From the NCBI RefSeq assembly GCF_001515305.1, contig NZ_LNQV01000007.1, forward strand, positions 56,088-120,087: a DNA stretch of 64,000 nt, written 5' to 3'. Positions 18,145 to 26,978 of this stretch are shown here, piece after piece. Made by a program: the position numbers and the translations under genes. Each line of letters begins with the position of its first letter. Positions within the stretch are counted from its first letter, which is position 1. This DNA comes from Aquitalea pelogenes. Its GTDB lineage: Bacteria > Pseudomonadota > Gammaproteobacteria > Burkholderiales > Chromobacteriaceae. Under the pieces are notes generated by a model. The model worked only from the letters and a program-made list of their open reading frames with translations, searched no databases and was not told the DNA's origin.

Positions 18145-20547
18145 ATGCAACCGGCTCCTCGCCTTCGACATTTGCTTTTGGCCCTGACCGCCCTCTGGAT
18201 CAGCCTGTTCTGTTCACTGGTCATGGCCGCCCAGCCTGCCGCCCACAACTGGCTGGCTGCTCACCGCAACTGGCGGGTGGGCGTGGTGCTGCAAGCGCCT
18301 TATGCCCAGCTCAACCCGCGCAGCCATTTGCTGGAAGGGGCCGATGTCGAAGTGATGGTGCTGCTGGCCAGCAAGATGGATGTCAGCCTGAGCTGGCGTA
18401 CCTTCAGCAACCAGCAGGCGCTGGACCGTGCAGTGGAAAATGGCGAAGTCGATATCTCCCCCGGCATGCTGCAAACGCCAGCCAGCCTGCATCACTGGCT
18501 GTTCTCCCAGCCCTACCTGCGGGTACCACACAAGATTGTCGGCTTCCCGGATGGTAGCGGCAATGCGGTAGACCTGGACCGGCTGTCGCTCAGCGAGCGG
18601 CTGGCGCTGGACGCCAATAGCGATGCACTGCGCTTTGTGCGACGCAATTACCCGGAACTGCCGCGGGTAGAGGTAGCCAGTGACCGTGCCGCGCTGCAAA
18701 CCGTACAACAGCAATATGCCGAATACGCCATCGTGGATGAGGCACAGCTGGCCACCTTGCTGAAGGAACCGGAATTCTCCCGCCTGGCGGTGGTGGGCGA
18801 CCTGGGCTACACCCACTTGCTGCGTATTGCGGTACGGCGCGACTGGCCCGAACTGCCGCCGGTGCTGGACCGTCAGCTGCAGGACATCCCCGGCATCCGC
18901 ATGGAGCAGCTGTATGCGCGCTGGATGCTGCCCAGCTACCCGCGCCTGATCGACTCGCTGAGCTTCTGGCACCGCACCAGCCTGGCCTTGTTGCTGGCCG
19001 CCCTGCTGCTGGCCGGCCTGTTCGGCCACCAGCGTCGGCAACGGCGCTGGGCGGAAAAACGCCTGCTGGCCGCAAGAATGGAACTGGAAGCGCGGGATCT
19101 GGCCGAGGAATCGCTGCGCCTCACCCAGTTTTCCATCGACAACAGTACGGTGGGCATTCTGTGGGTGAACTGGGACGGGCGCATCCAGTACGCCAACCGC
19201 GCGGTGGAGAGCATGCTGGGCTATCCGACCGAGCAGCTGCTCAGCCTGTCCCTGCCGGAATTGCAACCCTCGCTGGACAACAGCAGCTGGCTGGACTTGT
19301 GGAACCAGCTGCGCGGCAGCAAGGCCTTGAGCAGTTTTGAAACCACCAGCCTGAAAGCCGACGGCCAGGTACTGCCGGTGGGCGTCACCCTGAGCTTTCT
19401 CAAGTTTGGCCGCACCGAATATCTGGTGGTTTATCTGAATGACATTACCGAGCGCCAGAAAGCCCGCGCCGCGCTGGAAGAAAGCGAAGCCCGCTTCAAG
19501 GGCATGGCCAGCAATGTGCCGGGCATGGTGTTTCGGCTGGAGCGCCCCGCTGCCGAGCACCCGGTGCGGCTGGCTTTTGTCAGTGACGCCAGCCAGGCCA
19601 TGCTGGGTTACAGCCCGCTGGACCTGGTATGCATGCCGGAAGGCTGGCAGGACGTGGTGGCCAGCGAGGACCGCAGCAGCTACCAGCAAGCCTGGCAGGA
19701 TGCCGCCGCACACAACCGCAACCTGGCCTGGCAGGGCCGCATGCAGCATCAGAACGGGCAATTGCGCTGGGTAGACATCAAGGCCACCGTGCGCTGCTTT
19801 GATGATGGCCACGTGGTATGGGACGGCATTGTCTGGGATATCTCGGCCAACAAGCACAACGAACTGCAACTGGCGGAATCGCGTGGCTTGCTGCGCAGCC
19901 TGTCGGCCCATCTGGAGTCGGTACGCGAAGAAGAAAAAGCCCGCATCGCCCGCGAAGTACACGACGAACTGGGCCAGATTCTTACCGTATTGCGGCTGGA
20001 AACCTCGATGTGCGAACTGAGCTTCGGCCAGCAGGACAGCAAGCTGGCAGAACGCCTGCAGGCAATGAAAAAGCTGATCGAGCAGACTTTCCAGATCGTG
20101 CGTGACGTCGCCACCGCCTTGCGCCCGCCGGTGCTGGATGCCGGTATCGGCTCGGCCATCGAATGGCAGGCGCGGCGTTTTGAAAAACGCAGCGGCATTC
20201 CCTGCCTGGTATCGGTGCCGGACAGCCCCATCGCCCTGAGCGATGCGCGCGCCATCGGCGTGTTCCGCATCCTGCAAGAAGCACTCACCAATGTATTGCG
20301 TCACGCCGAGGCCAGCACGGTCAGTGTGGGGCTGACCTGCCAGCAGGACATCATCACCTTGAGCATTGCCGACGACGGCAAGGGTTTCGACCCGCAAGCC
20401 CATCGCCAGCTGCGCTCCTTTGGCCTGGTAGGCATCCGCGAGCGGGTGCTGTTGCTGGGCGGCAAACTGGATATCGACAGTCAACCGGATCAGGGCTGCA
20501 CCCTGACCATCCGCCTGCCGGTTGAAGAAGGAAGGGAAATCGCATGA
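18145..20547 (+). CDS. Sensor histidine kinase: periplasmic SBP-like sensor, two PAS domains, NarX-type kinase
   Basis: This membrane sensor kinase of about 800 residues has a signal sequence (LLLALTALWISLFCSLVMA) and a periplasmic SBP_bac_3-like ligand-binding domain (about residues 30-260). A membrane helix follows (TSLALLLAALLLAGLFGHQRRQRR), then two PAS domains (about 325-430 and 450-570). The HisKA_3 phosphoacceptor is ARIAREVHDELGQ with the His, and HATPase motifs are EALTNVLRHAEA and ADDGKGFD. HisKA_3 kinases pair with LuxR-type regulators, and one follows with an ATGA overlap at 20544. The ATG at 18145 was preferred to 18079 because it puts the signal peptide at the N terminus. The ligand is unknown but probably an amino-acid-like small molecule. 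Confidence 0.9.
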   Translation: MQPAPRLRHLLLALTALWISLFCSLVMAAQPAAHNWLAAHRNWRVGVVLQAPYAQLNPRSHLLEGADVEVMVLLASKMDVSLSWRTFSNQQALDRAVENGEVDISPGMLQTPASLHHWLFSQPYLRVPHKIVGFPDGSGNAVDLDRLSLSERLALDANSDALRFVRRNYPELPRVEVASDRAALQTVQQQYAEYAIVDEAQLATLLKEPEFSRLAVVGDLGYTHLLRIAVRRDWPELPPVLDRQLQDIPGIRMEQLYARWMLPSYPRLIDSLSFWHRTSLALLLAALLLAGLFGHQRRQRRWAEKRLLAARMELEARDLAEESLRLTQFSIDNSTVGILWVNWDGRIQYANRAVESMLGYPTEQLLSLSLPELQPSLDNSSWLDLWNQLRGSKALSSFETTSLKADGQVLPVGVTLSFLKFGRTEYLVVYLNDITERQKARAALEESEARFKGMASNVPGMVFRLERPAAEHPVRLAFVSDASQAMLGYSPLDLVCMPEGWQDVVASEDRSSYQQAWQDAAAHNRNLAWQGRMQHQNGQLRWVDIKATVRCFDDGHVVWDGIVWDISANKHNELQLAESRGLLRSLSAHLESVREEEKARIAREVHDELGQILTVLRLETSMCELSFGQQDSKLAERLQAMKKLIEQTFQIVRDVATALRPPVLDAGIGSAIEWQARRFEKRSGIPCLVSVPDSPIALSDARAIGVFRILQEALTNVLRHAEASTVSVGLTCQQDIITLSIADDGKGFDPQAHRQLRSFGLVGIRERVLLLGGKLDIDSQPDQGCTLTIRLPVEEGREIA

Positions 20548-21172
20548 TTCGCGTCATCATTGCCGAAGATCATAAAATCGTCCGCGAAGGCATCAAGCAA
20601 CTGATTTCGCTAGCCGAAGACATCAGCGTGGTGGGCGAAGCCACCAATGGCACCCAGTTGCTGGAACAACTGCGCCAGACCAGTGCCGATGTGTTGCTGC
20701 TGGACATCTCCATGCCCGGCACCAACGGGCTGGAAACCATTCCGCGCATCCGCGCACTGGACAATCCACCCGCCATCCTGATGCTGTCCATGCACGACGA
20801 AGTGCAGATTGCCGCCCGCGCCCTGAAGGCCGGTGCCGCTGGCTACAGCACCAAGGACAGCGACCCGGCACTGCTGCTGACCGCCATTCGCAAGGTGGCC
20901 AGCGGCGGCCGCTACATCGACCCGCAGCTGGCCGACCGCATGGTGTTTGAAGTCGGCCTGACCGACTCACGCCCGGCACACACCCAGCTGTCCGAACGTG
21001 AATACCAGGTGTTCGAGCGACTGGTGCACGGCACCAACGTCAACGAAATTGCCCAGCAGTTGAACATCAGCGCCAAGACTGTCAGCACCCACAAGGTGCG
21101 GCTGATGCAAAGCTGCAAGCCCATTCGGTGGCCGACATGGTGCGCTACGCCATCGACCACAAGCTGATCTGA
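20544..21172 (+). CDS. LuxR/NarL-type response regulator, 3' frameshift
   Basis: This DNA-binding response regulator is partnered with the kinase upstream. The receiver domain has IIAEDH, the phosphoacceptor Asp in VLLLDISMPG, and Lys in GYSTKDSD. The output domain has the LuxR helix-turn-helix LSEREYQVFERLVHG...EIAQQLNISAKTVSTHKVRLM. After LMQ the frame is lost at 21108-21111 (CAAAG where CAAAAG is expected). Adding one A restores KLQAHSVADMVRYAIDHKLI and a stop at 21172, giving the standard 209 residues. The uncorrected frame ends at 21167 with an implausible tail. The break probably reflects a homopolymer indel. Confidence 0.9.
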
Positions 21173-21202
21173 GCCACTATCAGTAATTTGGTGGGCATGT
21201 AC

Positions 21203-21229
21203 AGGCTGGCCTGCATTTCAGGCCAGCCT
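21203..21229. terminator. Hairpin between convergent genes
   Basis: A perfect 11-bp stem AGGCTGGCCTG / CAGGCCAGCCT with a 5-base loop lies between the response regulator and the convergent secreted-protein gene, overlapping the stop codon of the latter. There is no T tract on either side, so it may act only weakly as a bidirectional terminator. Confidence 0.5.
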
Positions 21230-21608
21230 AACGCGGGATGCAGTCAAGCCATTGCTGGATAGCTGGCTCATAGCGTTGCCTGATCAGACTGCCGAAGTCA
21301 TAGGCGGCATCCCAATCAACTCTGCTTGTCGGCTGGTGTGCCATTATGGCGTCACACAGAGCAACTGGCAGCAGTGGCAAGGTGCGGTCACGCTGACATT
21401 GCAGCAAGATTGGACGCAGCCTGCCCATCTCTCTCAGCATTGAACGGCTACCTTCATCAATCTGGAAGACAGGCAAATCGGCATAAGCGGGATACTGCGC
21501 AACACATAGATAGGTCGCCGCACCAAACCACATTCCTCCATCACTAACAGCACGGGCCAGGTCGCTGAGCATTCCCAACGACAACAATAGTAAGGCCAAT
21601 TTTTTCAT
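21228..21608 (-). CDS. Hypothetical secreted protein, 126 aa
   Basis: The family was not recognised. An N-terminal signal peptide (KKLALLLLSLGMLSDLARA) predicts export, leaving a mature region of about 105 residues with four Cys (LCVAQ, LQCQR, LCDAI, LDCIP) that could form two disulfides. AAGGGG lies 4 bp before the ATG. The gene is convergent with the two-component system and is followed by the hairpin at its stop. A micropeptide gene with its own terminator lies upstream on the same strand. Function cannot be inferred. Confidence 0.72.
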   Translation of the reverse strand: MKKLALLLLSLGMLSDLARAVSDGGMWFGAATYLCVAQYPAYADLPVFQIDEGSRSMLREMGRLRPILLQCQRDRTLPLLPVALCDAIMAHQPTSRVDWDAAYDFGSLIRQRYEPAIQQWLDCIPR

Positions 21609-21653
21609 TCACACCCCTTCAAACTGAGTGGCAAAATTTTGAGCCCAAAACAA

Positions 21654-21672
21654 AAACCGCCACGCGGGCGGC
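21654..21672 (-). terminator. Terminator of the micropeptide gene
   Basis: On the minus strand GCCGCC-CGCGT-GGCGGT is followed by TTTTG, 56 bp after the stop of the 43-aa ORF, and upstream of the 126-aa gene. It implies that the micropeptide has its own short transcript. Confidence 0.7.
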
Positions 21673-21685
21673 TTTCATCACAAAA

Positions 21686-21713
21686 CATTCCGTCATCATG
21701 TGATAACGGAATG
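21686..21713. repeat. Inverted repeat CATTCCGT/ACGGAATG
   Basis: A perfect 8-bp inverted repeat with a 12-base centre (itself containing ATCA/TGAT) sits between the micropeptide stop and its terminator. It could be an mRNA-stabilising 3' hairpin. Confidence 0.5.
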
Positions 21714-21727
21714 CTGATTAGCACTGC

Positions 21728-21859
21728 TTAACAGCAGGGATCACTAGGCCCAATAACAAAATCACCACAAGGTGGCTGCGGACCGATAACAAAGCACGAA
21801 GCAAATGAAACGGAACTCAGCGCAGACAAGAGCATGGCAAGAAGAATGGTCTTTTTCAT
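21728..21859 (-). CDS. Putative secreted Cys-rich micropeptide, 43 aa, with internal repeat
   Basis: This short ORF starts with ATG at 21859 after a strong ribosome binding site (GGAGG, 8 bp spacing). It encodes a clear signal peptide (MKKTILLAMLLSALSSVSFA) and a mature part of 23 residues with four Cys. The mature part contains two similar units, FVIGPQPPC and FVIGPSDPC. A terminator follows, so promoter-to-terminator organisation is plausible. The Cys next to the expected cleavage site could also make it a small lipoprotein, although the lipobox would be imperfect (F at -3). No family is recognised. The strong translation signals and signal peptide argue against a chance ORF. Confidence 0.68.
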   Translation of the reverse strand: MKKTILLAMLLSALSSVSFASCFVIGPQPPCGDFVIGPSDPCC

Positions 21860-22082
21860 TACACAACCTCCAGAGTCATTAAAATTCAATTGCTTACGCT
21901 GCCATTTTTATCCAGACAAAATCAAGGCAACGGCTTTCATTTTGTTCTCACACTCTCGCAGAGTAACCCGTCAAATTGATCAGCCTCACCTACACCATTT
22001 TTTAAACAATTACACTTACAAGCCATGGCACATTGCGCTACCCTAGCCGGCTTTGTTCAACCACATACTGCCCTGCCGTTTC
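21860..22082. other. AT-rich intergenic region upstream of the micropeptide and rlmN-like gene
   Basis: Divergent spacer expected to hold the micropeptide promoter (minus) and the promoter of the radical-SAM gene (plus). No further gene is seen. Confidence 0.5.
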
Positions 22083-23132
22083 ATGCGCATTCAGCAACTC
22101 CAGCAAACCCTGAGCGATCTTGGTGCTCGCCCCTGTCACATCGGCCGTATCAACCGCGCCTGGCTGCAAGGCCTGGCGCTGGATCACGGCACCCGCCACC
22201 AGCAAAGCGAGCATTATTTTCCGCTGGCGGTGCGGCAGGGCCTGCCCGCCATCAGTGCGCAGCTGGAAGCGCTGGCACGCATCCACACCCGGCATGAGGC
22301 GGCGGATGCCTCGCAACGGCTGCTGGTGGAACTGGCCGATGGCCAGATGGTGGAAAGCGTGCTGCTGCCACGTGACGGGCTGTGTGTTTCCAGCCAGGTT
22401 GGCTGTGCCGTGGGTTGCACCTTCTGCATGACCGGAAAATCCGGCTTGCTGCGCCAGCTGGGCAGCGCGGAAATTGTCGCCCAGGTGGTGCTGGCACGGC
22501 GCATCCGCCCGGTAAAAAAAGTGGTGTTCATGGGGATGGGCGAACCGGCCCACAATCTGGACAACGTGTTGGAAGCCATCGACTTTCTGGGGCGTGAAGG
22601 CAATATCGCCCACAAAAACCTGGTGTTCTCCACGGTGGGCGACCCACGGGTATTCGAGCGCCTGCCCGCCATGCAGGTAAAACCGGCGCTGGCACTGTCC
22701 TTGCACACCACGCGGGACGACTTGCGCGCCAGCCTGCTGCCGCGCGCACCGCGCATCAGTCCGGCGGAACTGGTGAATCTGGGCGAGCATTATGCCCGTA
22801 CGGTGGGCTACCCCATCCAGTATCAGTGGACGCTGCTCAAGGGCATCAACGACAGCCTGCAGGAGATGGACGCCGCCATCGCCCTGCTCAAGGGCAAGTA
22901 TGGCGTGCTGAACCTGATTCCGTACAACAGCATGGAAGGCGACAGCTTCCAGCGTCCGGATGACGCACATATCCGCCACATGAAGCACTATCTGCACGCC
23001 CATGGCGTGCTGACCAAGATTCGCGATTCTGCCGGACAGGACATCGACGGCGGCTGTGGCCAGCTGCGCGCCCGCGCAGCGGATGTCATCGATACCAGCC
23101 GCTTGCGCCGGCGTCAGGGCCAAACCGGCTGA
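22083..23132 (+). CDS. RlmN/Cfr-family radical SAM RNA methyltransferase paralogue
   Basis: This radical-SAM enzyme of about 349 residues belongs to the dual-specificity RNA methyltransferase family, which methylates adenine in 23S rRNA or tRNA. The cluster motif CAVGCTFC (CxxxCxxC), GMGEPAHNLDNV and the C-terminal DIDGGCGQLR with the methyl-carrying Cys are present. The N-terminal region (RIQQLQQTLSDLGARPCHIGRINRAWLQG) and 340-350-residue length differ from canonical RlmN, so this is probably a second, specialised family member. The ATG at 22083 is preferred to the upstream in-frame TTG at 22053. It is a single gene, apparently not in an operon. Confidence 0.85.
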   Translation: MRIQQLQQTLSDLGARPCHIGRINRAWLQGLALDHGTRHQQSEHYFPLAVRQGLPAISAQLEALARIHTRHEAADASQRLLVELADGQMVESVLLPRDGLCVSSQVGCAVGCTFCMTGKSGLLRQLGSAEIVAQVVLARRIRPVKKVVFMGMGEPAHNLDNVLEAIDFLGREGNIAHKNLVFSTVGDPRVFERLPAMQVKPALALSLHTTRDDLRASLLPRAPRISPAELVNLGEHYARTVGYPIQYQWTLLKGINDSLQEMDAAIALLKGKYGVLNLIPYNSMEGDSFQRPDDAHIRHMKHYLHAHGVLTKIRDSAGQDIDGGCGQLRARAADVIDTSRLRRRQGQTG

Positions 23133-23229
23133 GAGATTTCATTGGCACGATAATTATCCTTCTTGTTAGAATGGTTATTTGCCGGACAATATCCCGTCCG
23201 GTTAAACAGAACAGCAAGAAAGAACCAGC

Positions 23230-24312
23230 GTGCGGCTCCGTTTCGAACAATGGCGTGATTTTCTCGATATAGATGCAGACAGCGTCAACACGCTGCGTGA
23301 GTTTTCGGGCTTGATCCGCCCGCATATGGACGTGCTGATGGATGCGGTCTATGCCTACATCCGGGCCAATGCCGCAGCCAGTGCCACCTTCAGCGACGAA
23401 GCCGCCCTGCAACGCGCCCGCGCGCACCAGCAGCATCACTGGCTGGAGCATGTATTTGCCGGCAATTTCAACCAGGACTATCTGGAAGCCACGCTGGCCA
23501 TCGGCCACACCCACCAGCGACTGGGAGTGGACCTGCGGTTTTATTCCGGTGCCTACGTGGTAGTGCTCAACCAGCTGGTGCAACTGCTGGACGGGCTGGT
23601 GCAGGATGCCGCCACCCGCAGCCGTTACCTGACTGCCATCAATCGCGCAATTTTCCTCGACATGGGCCTGGCCACCTATGCCTATTACGACACCCTGCTC
23701 AATGCGCTGGAAGACATGGCACAGGAAGTCACCCTCAGCCTGGCCCGCGCCGGCGAATACCGTGACAACGAAACCGGCAAGCACATCACCCGCATGAGCA
23801 AGATGTGCGAGCAGATGGCTCTGGCACTGGGCAAGGACGCCACCTGGGCGCATGCACTGCGCATGGCCAGCCCGCTGCATGATGTGGGCAAGATCGGCGT
23901 GCCGGACCGCATCCTGCTCAAACCCGGCCGCCTGGACGAGGAAGAATTCCAGATCATGCGCGAACACCCGCGCATTGGCGGCACCATCATTCCGGAGCAT
24001 CCGGCACTGGTGATCCGCATGGCACGACGCATTGCCCTCACCCATCACGAAAAATGGGATGGCAGCGGCTACCCCGCCGGCCTGTGCGGCGAGGAAATTC
24101 CGCTGGAAGGCCGCATTGCCGCCATTTGCGACGTTTACGACGCCCTGGTGTCCTCCCGCCCCTACAAACCGGCCTGGACCCAACAGGCTGCGCTGGACTA
24201 CCTGCAACAGGAAAGCGGCTATCACTTCGACCCGCAGCTGGTAGAAACCTTCTTACGCATCGTGCCGGAGGTCGATGCCATCCAGCGGCGCTACGCCGAG
24301 GAAACCGCCTGA
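23230..24312 (+). CDS. Globin-coupled HD-GYP c-di-GMP phosphodiesterase
   Basis: This is a 360-residue cytosolic signalling protein. Residues about 1-165 resemble a protoglobin-type sensor with the proximal His in AIGHTHQRLGV, suggesting haem-based O2 sensing. Residues about 175-355 are an HD-GYP domain with HDVGKIGVPDRIL, HHEKWDGSGYPAGL and DVYDAL, the full metal-binding and GYP motif set of active cyclic-di-GMP phosphodiesterases. The start is GTG at 23230. A hairpin CCGGAC/GTCCGG at 23179-23201 lies in the leader. It likely couples oxygen to motility or biofilm switching. Function in this strain is inferred from the domains only. Confidence 0.88.
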   Translation: MRLRFEQWRDFLDIDADSVNTLREFSGLIRPHMDVLMDAVYAYIRANAAASATFSDEAALQRARAHQQHHWLEHVFAGNFNQDYLEATLAIGHTHQRLGVDLRFYSGAYVVVLNQLVQLLDGLVQDAATRSRYLTAINRAIFLDMGLATYAYYDTLLNALEDMAQEVTLSLARAGEYRDNETGKHITRMSKMCEQMALALGKDATWAHALRMASPLHDVGKIGVPDRILLKPGRLDEEEFQIMREHPRIGGTIIPEHPALVIRMARRIALTHHEKWDGSGYPAGLCGEEIPLEGRIAAICDVYDALVSSRPYKPAWTQQAALDYLQQESGYHFDPQLVETFLRIVPEVDAIQRRYAEETA

Positions 24313-24574
24313 GCACGGCTGGCCGCGAACTCATCAGGCCAGCCCAGTTCCTTGGTACGGCCCTCGTCTCTTGCCTGCATGGATAAAGTAAAATCCATTC
24401 AAAACCCACCATGCAAAACATCAGCAAGTCATTGTATTAAAACAATTAAACACAAAAACAAAGACCATGCACAGACGATAGCCTGTCGCCATCCACCCCA
24501 TAGCATTTTCAAAATTCTGGTCAGCAGCCCCCATCCCTAGACTGAGCGTCCCTACAACTCTCAGGACTTTCGTG
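24313..24574. other. Intergenic region upstream of catalase
   Basis: About 260 bp without a gene; AT-rich from about 24380. It probably holds the katB promoter. No perfect regulator site was identified. AGGA is placed about 9 bp before the catalase ATG. Confidence 0.5.
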
Positions 24575-26101
24575 ATGAAACCAACAACACATTGCCTGCT
24601 GCTTGGTATCAGCCTGGGCCTGCTGCTGGGCCAGCCTGCCACAGCCAGCACACTGACCCGTGACAATGGTGCGCCGGTAGGCGACAACCAGGACTCACAA
24701 ACCGCCGGCCCCAACGGCCCGGTGCTGCTGCAAGACGTGCAACTGGTACAGAAGCTGCAGCGTTTCGACCGCGAACGCATTCCGGAGCGCGTAGTGCATG
24801 CACGTGGCGCGGCCGCCTATGGGGTGTTTGAAGCCAGCGCCGACATCAGTGCCCTGTCACGCGCCAAGGTGTTTGCCAAAGGCAGCAAGACCCCGGTGTT
24901 TGTCCGCTTTTCCACCGTGATTCACGGCCTGCACTCGCCGGAAACCCTGCGCGACCCGCGCGGCTTTGCCACCAAGTTCTATACCAGCGAAGGTAACTGG
25001 GATCTGGTAGGCAACAATCTGCCGGTGTTCTTTATCCGCGATGCGATGAAGTTTCCCGACATGGTGCATTCGCTGAAACCGGCCCCGGACACCAATCTGC
25101 AAGACCCGAACCGTTTTTTCGACTTCTTCTCGCACCAGCCGGAAGCCACCCACATGCTGACCCGGTTGTACTCGGACTACGGCATCCCCAAGGGTTACCA
25201 GTTCATGGATGGCAATAGCGTGCACGCCTGGAAGCTGGTGAACAATGCAGGCAAATACGCGTACGTCAAATTCCACTGGGCCAGCCGTCAGGGCCAGCAC
25301 AACCTCACCATGCAGGAAGCTGCAGCCATCCAGGCGCATGACTTCAACCATGCCAGCCGCAGCCTGCTGGAGGCGATCAAGCGCAAGCAATACCCGCAGT
25401 GGGACTTGTTCATCCAGGTGATGCAGCCGGAGGACATGGCAAAGCTGGACTTCAACCCGCTGGATGCCACCAAGATCTGGCCGGGCATTCCGGAACAGAA
25501 AATCGGCACCATGACGCTGAACCGCCTGCCGGAAAACGTGTTCCAGGAAACCGAGCAAAGCGCCTTTGCCCCGTCCAACCTGGTGCCCGGCATCGAGCCG
25601 TCGGAAGACCGCCTGCTGCAAGGCCGCATCTTTGCCTATGCCGACACCCAGCTGCACCGGGTGGGGACCAACGGCCTGCAACTGCCGGTCAACCGTCCGC
25701 AAGTGAAGGTGGACAACAATAATCAGGACGGCGCCATGAACGAGGTTCAGCGCAGTGGTAATGTCAATTACGAACCCAGCCGTTTCAGCCCGCTGAAGCA
25801 GGACCCGTCAGCACGCAGCAGCCAGTTGCCGCTTGGTGGCAGCACCCAGCAGGCGGGTATTGGCAAAACGCAGAACTTCCGCCAGGCCGGTGAGTTCTAT
25901 CGCAGCCTGAGCAAGCAGGACCAGGCCCGGCTGATTGCCAATCTGGCCGCCGACCTGGGCCAGGTACGTAACGAGACCATCCGTAACACCATGCTGTCCT
26001 ACTTCTACAAGGCTGACAGCGGCTATGGCCAGGCCATCAGCAAGGCGCTGAATGCCAATGTGGCCGAAGTAGCCAGACTGGCCAAAGCCTTGCAGGACTG
26101 A
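24575..26101 (+). CDS. katB: Periplasmic monofunctional haem catalase (KatB-like)
   Basis: This is a haem catalase of about 508 residues that splits H2O2 to water and oxygen. A signal peptide (CLLLGISLGLLLGQPATA) predicts periplasmic location, as in Pseudomonas KatB. The distal His lies in RVVHARGAAAYGVF, the catalytic Asn in VGNNLPVFFIRDAMKFPD, and the proximal haem Tyr in GRIFAYADTQLHRVG. Length matches small-subunit catalases. The ATG at 24575 was chosen over the adjacent GTG at 24572. It is monocistronic, with the AraC gene 55 bp downstream. The family assignment is firm; the gene symbol is by similarity. Confidence 0.92.
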   Translation: MKPTTHCLLLGISLGLLLGQPATASTLTRDNGAPVGDNQDSQTAGPNGPVLLQDVQLVQKLQRFDRERIPERVVHARGAAAYGVFEASADISALSRAKVFAKGSKTPVFVRFSTVIHGLHSPETLRDPRGFATKFYTSEGNWDLVGNNLPVFFIRDAMKFPDMVHSLKPAPDTNLQDPNRFFDFFSHQPEATHMLTRLYSDYGIPKGYQFMDGNSVHAWKLVNNAGKYAYVKFHWASRQGQHNLTMQEAAAIQAHDFNHASRSLLEAIKRKQYPQWDLFIQVMQPEDMAKLDFNPLDATKIWPGIPEQKIGTMTLNRLPENVFQETEQSAFAPSNLVPGIEPSEDRLLQGRIFAYADTQLHRVGTNGLQLPVNRPQVKVDNNNQDGAMNEVQRSGNVNYEPSRFSPLKQDPSARSSQLPLGGSTQQAGIGKTQNFRQAGEFYRSLSKQDQARLIANLAADLGQVRNETIRNTMLSYFYKADSGYGQAISKALNANVAEVARLAKALQD

Positions 26102-26156
26102 AGCGCGCAAGCACAAGCAACTGGCAGCCGACGCATGACATCGCTATAGTCGCTGC

Positions 26157-26912
26157 ATGATTCTGCTGCGTACCCCGCTGCTGGAGCTGGCCCGCATCAC
26201 TGCCAGCGCCAGCGGCTTTCCCCGCCACACCCATGACGAATACGTCATCAGCGCCAATCTCGGAGGGCAGGAGCAGGTATGGCTGGAAGGCGAAAGCTTT
26301 GTCGTCAGCCCGGACATGCTCACCATCTACCCGCCGCAAGCGGTGCAATCCAGCCACAGCCTGAGCGATGCAGGCTGGGACTGCCTGTCGCTGTATGTCG
26401 ACCCGGCAGCCTTCGGCCAGCTGTTCGACTGCCCGCCACCCGATTTGCCCAGCCATCTGCAACAGCCGGTGTTTGCCAGGCAGCTCAAGCATATTGCCCG
26501 GCTGGAAGCCAGCTTGCGCGAGGAGGCCGTCGTGCAGTTGCTGCAAACCCTGCTGGATGGTCGCGCCGCTGCGACCCATCGGCCGGACAGCAGCGGCAGC
26601 CAGCTGGTACAGCATGTACGCCAGCGCTTGCTGGATGACCTGTCGGTGGGGACGCACCTGCAACAGCTGGCCGATGCAGCCGGAGTGACATCGGCCCACC
26701 TGGTACGCCGCTTCCAGCAGGCCACCGGCTTGCCACCGCTGGCCTGGCAGATGCAACAGCGCATGGCACTGGCGCGACGCCTGCTGCGCGCCGGAAGGCC
26801 CATCATCGACGTGGCGCTGGCCACCGGCTTTGCCGATCAGGCGCATTTCAGCAAGGCGTTCAGCCGTTTTTGCGGCATGTCGCCCGGCCGCTACCGCCAG
26901 ATCAATTTTTGA
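26157..26912 (+). CDS. AraC-family transcriptional regulator with cupin sensor
   Basis: This is a 251-residue regulator. The N-terminal cupin-like half (about residues 1-140) has FPRHTHDEYVISANLGG, as in AraC_binding domains of LysE-associated regulators. The C-terminal half has two helix-turn-helix motifs, LQQLADAAGVTSAHLVRRFQ and IIDVALATGFADQAHFSKAF, ending with FCGMSPGRYR. It lies 66 bp upstream of a LysE exporter gene, with a terminator between. This pairing is common and suggests it senses an amino acid and controls the exporter. Confidence 0.9.
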   Translation: MILLRTPLLELARITASASGFPRHTHDEYVISANLGGQEQVWLEGESFVVSPDMLTIYPPQAVQSSHSLSDAGWDCLSLYVDPAAFGQLFDCPPPDLPSHLQQPVFARQLKHIARLEASLREEAVVQLLQTLLDGRAAATHRPDSSGSQLVQHVRQRLLDDLSVGTHLQQLADAAGVTSAHLVRRFQQATGLPPLAWQMQQRMALARRLLRAGRPIIDVALATGFADQAHFSKAFSRFCGMSPGRYRQINF

Positions 26913-26928
26913 CAAGACGTCACGCAAA

Positions 26929-26958
26929 CGGCCCCGTATCATCGGGGCTGTTTTTTTA
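26929..26958 (+). terminator. Terminator between araC-type gene and lysE-type gene
   Basis: GGCCCCG-TATCAT-CGGGGC followed by TGTTTTTTT, 17 bp after the regulator stop. It implies that the exporter has its own promoter or depends on read-through. Confidence 0.85.
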
Positions 26959-26978
26959 TTTCGTACGGATTTGTCGTC

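Noticed and set aside
18214..20484. 756-codon minus-strand ORF opposite the sensor kinase
   Set aside because: Shadow of the kinase gene in GC-rich DNA; no recognisable domain.
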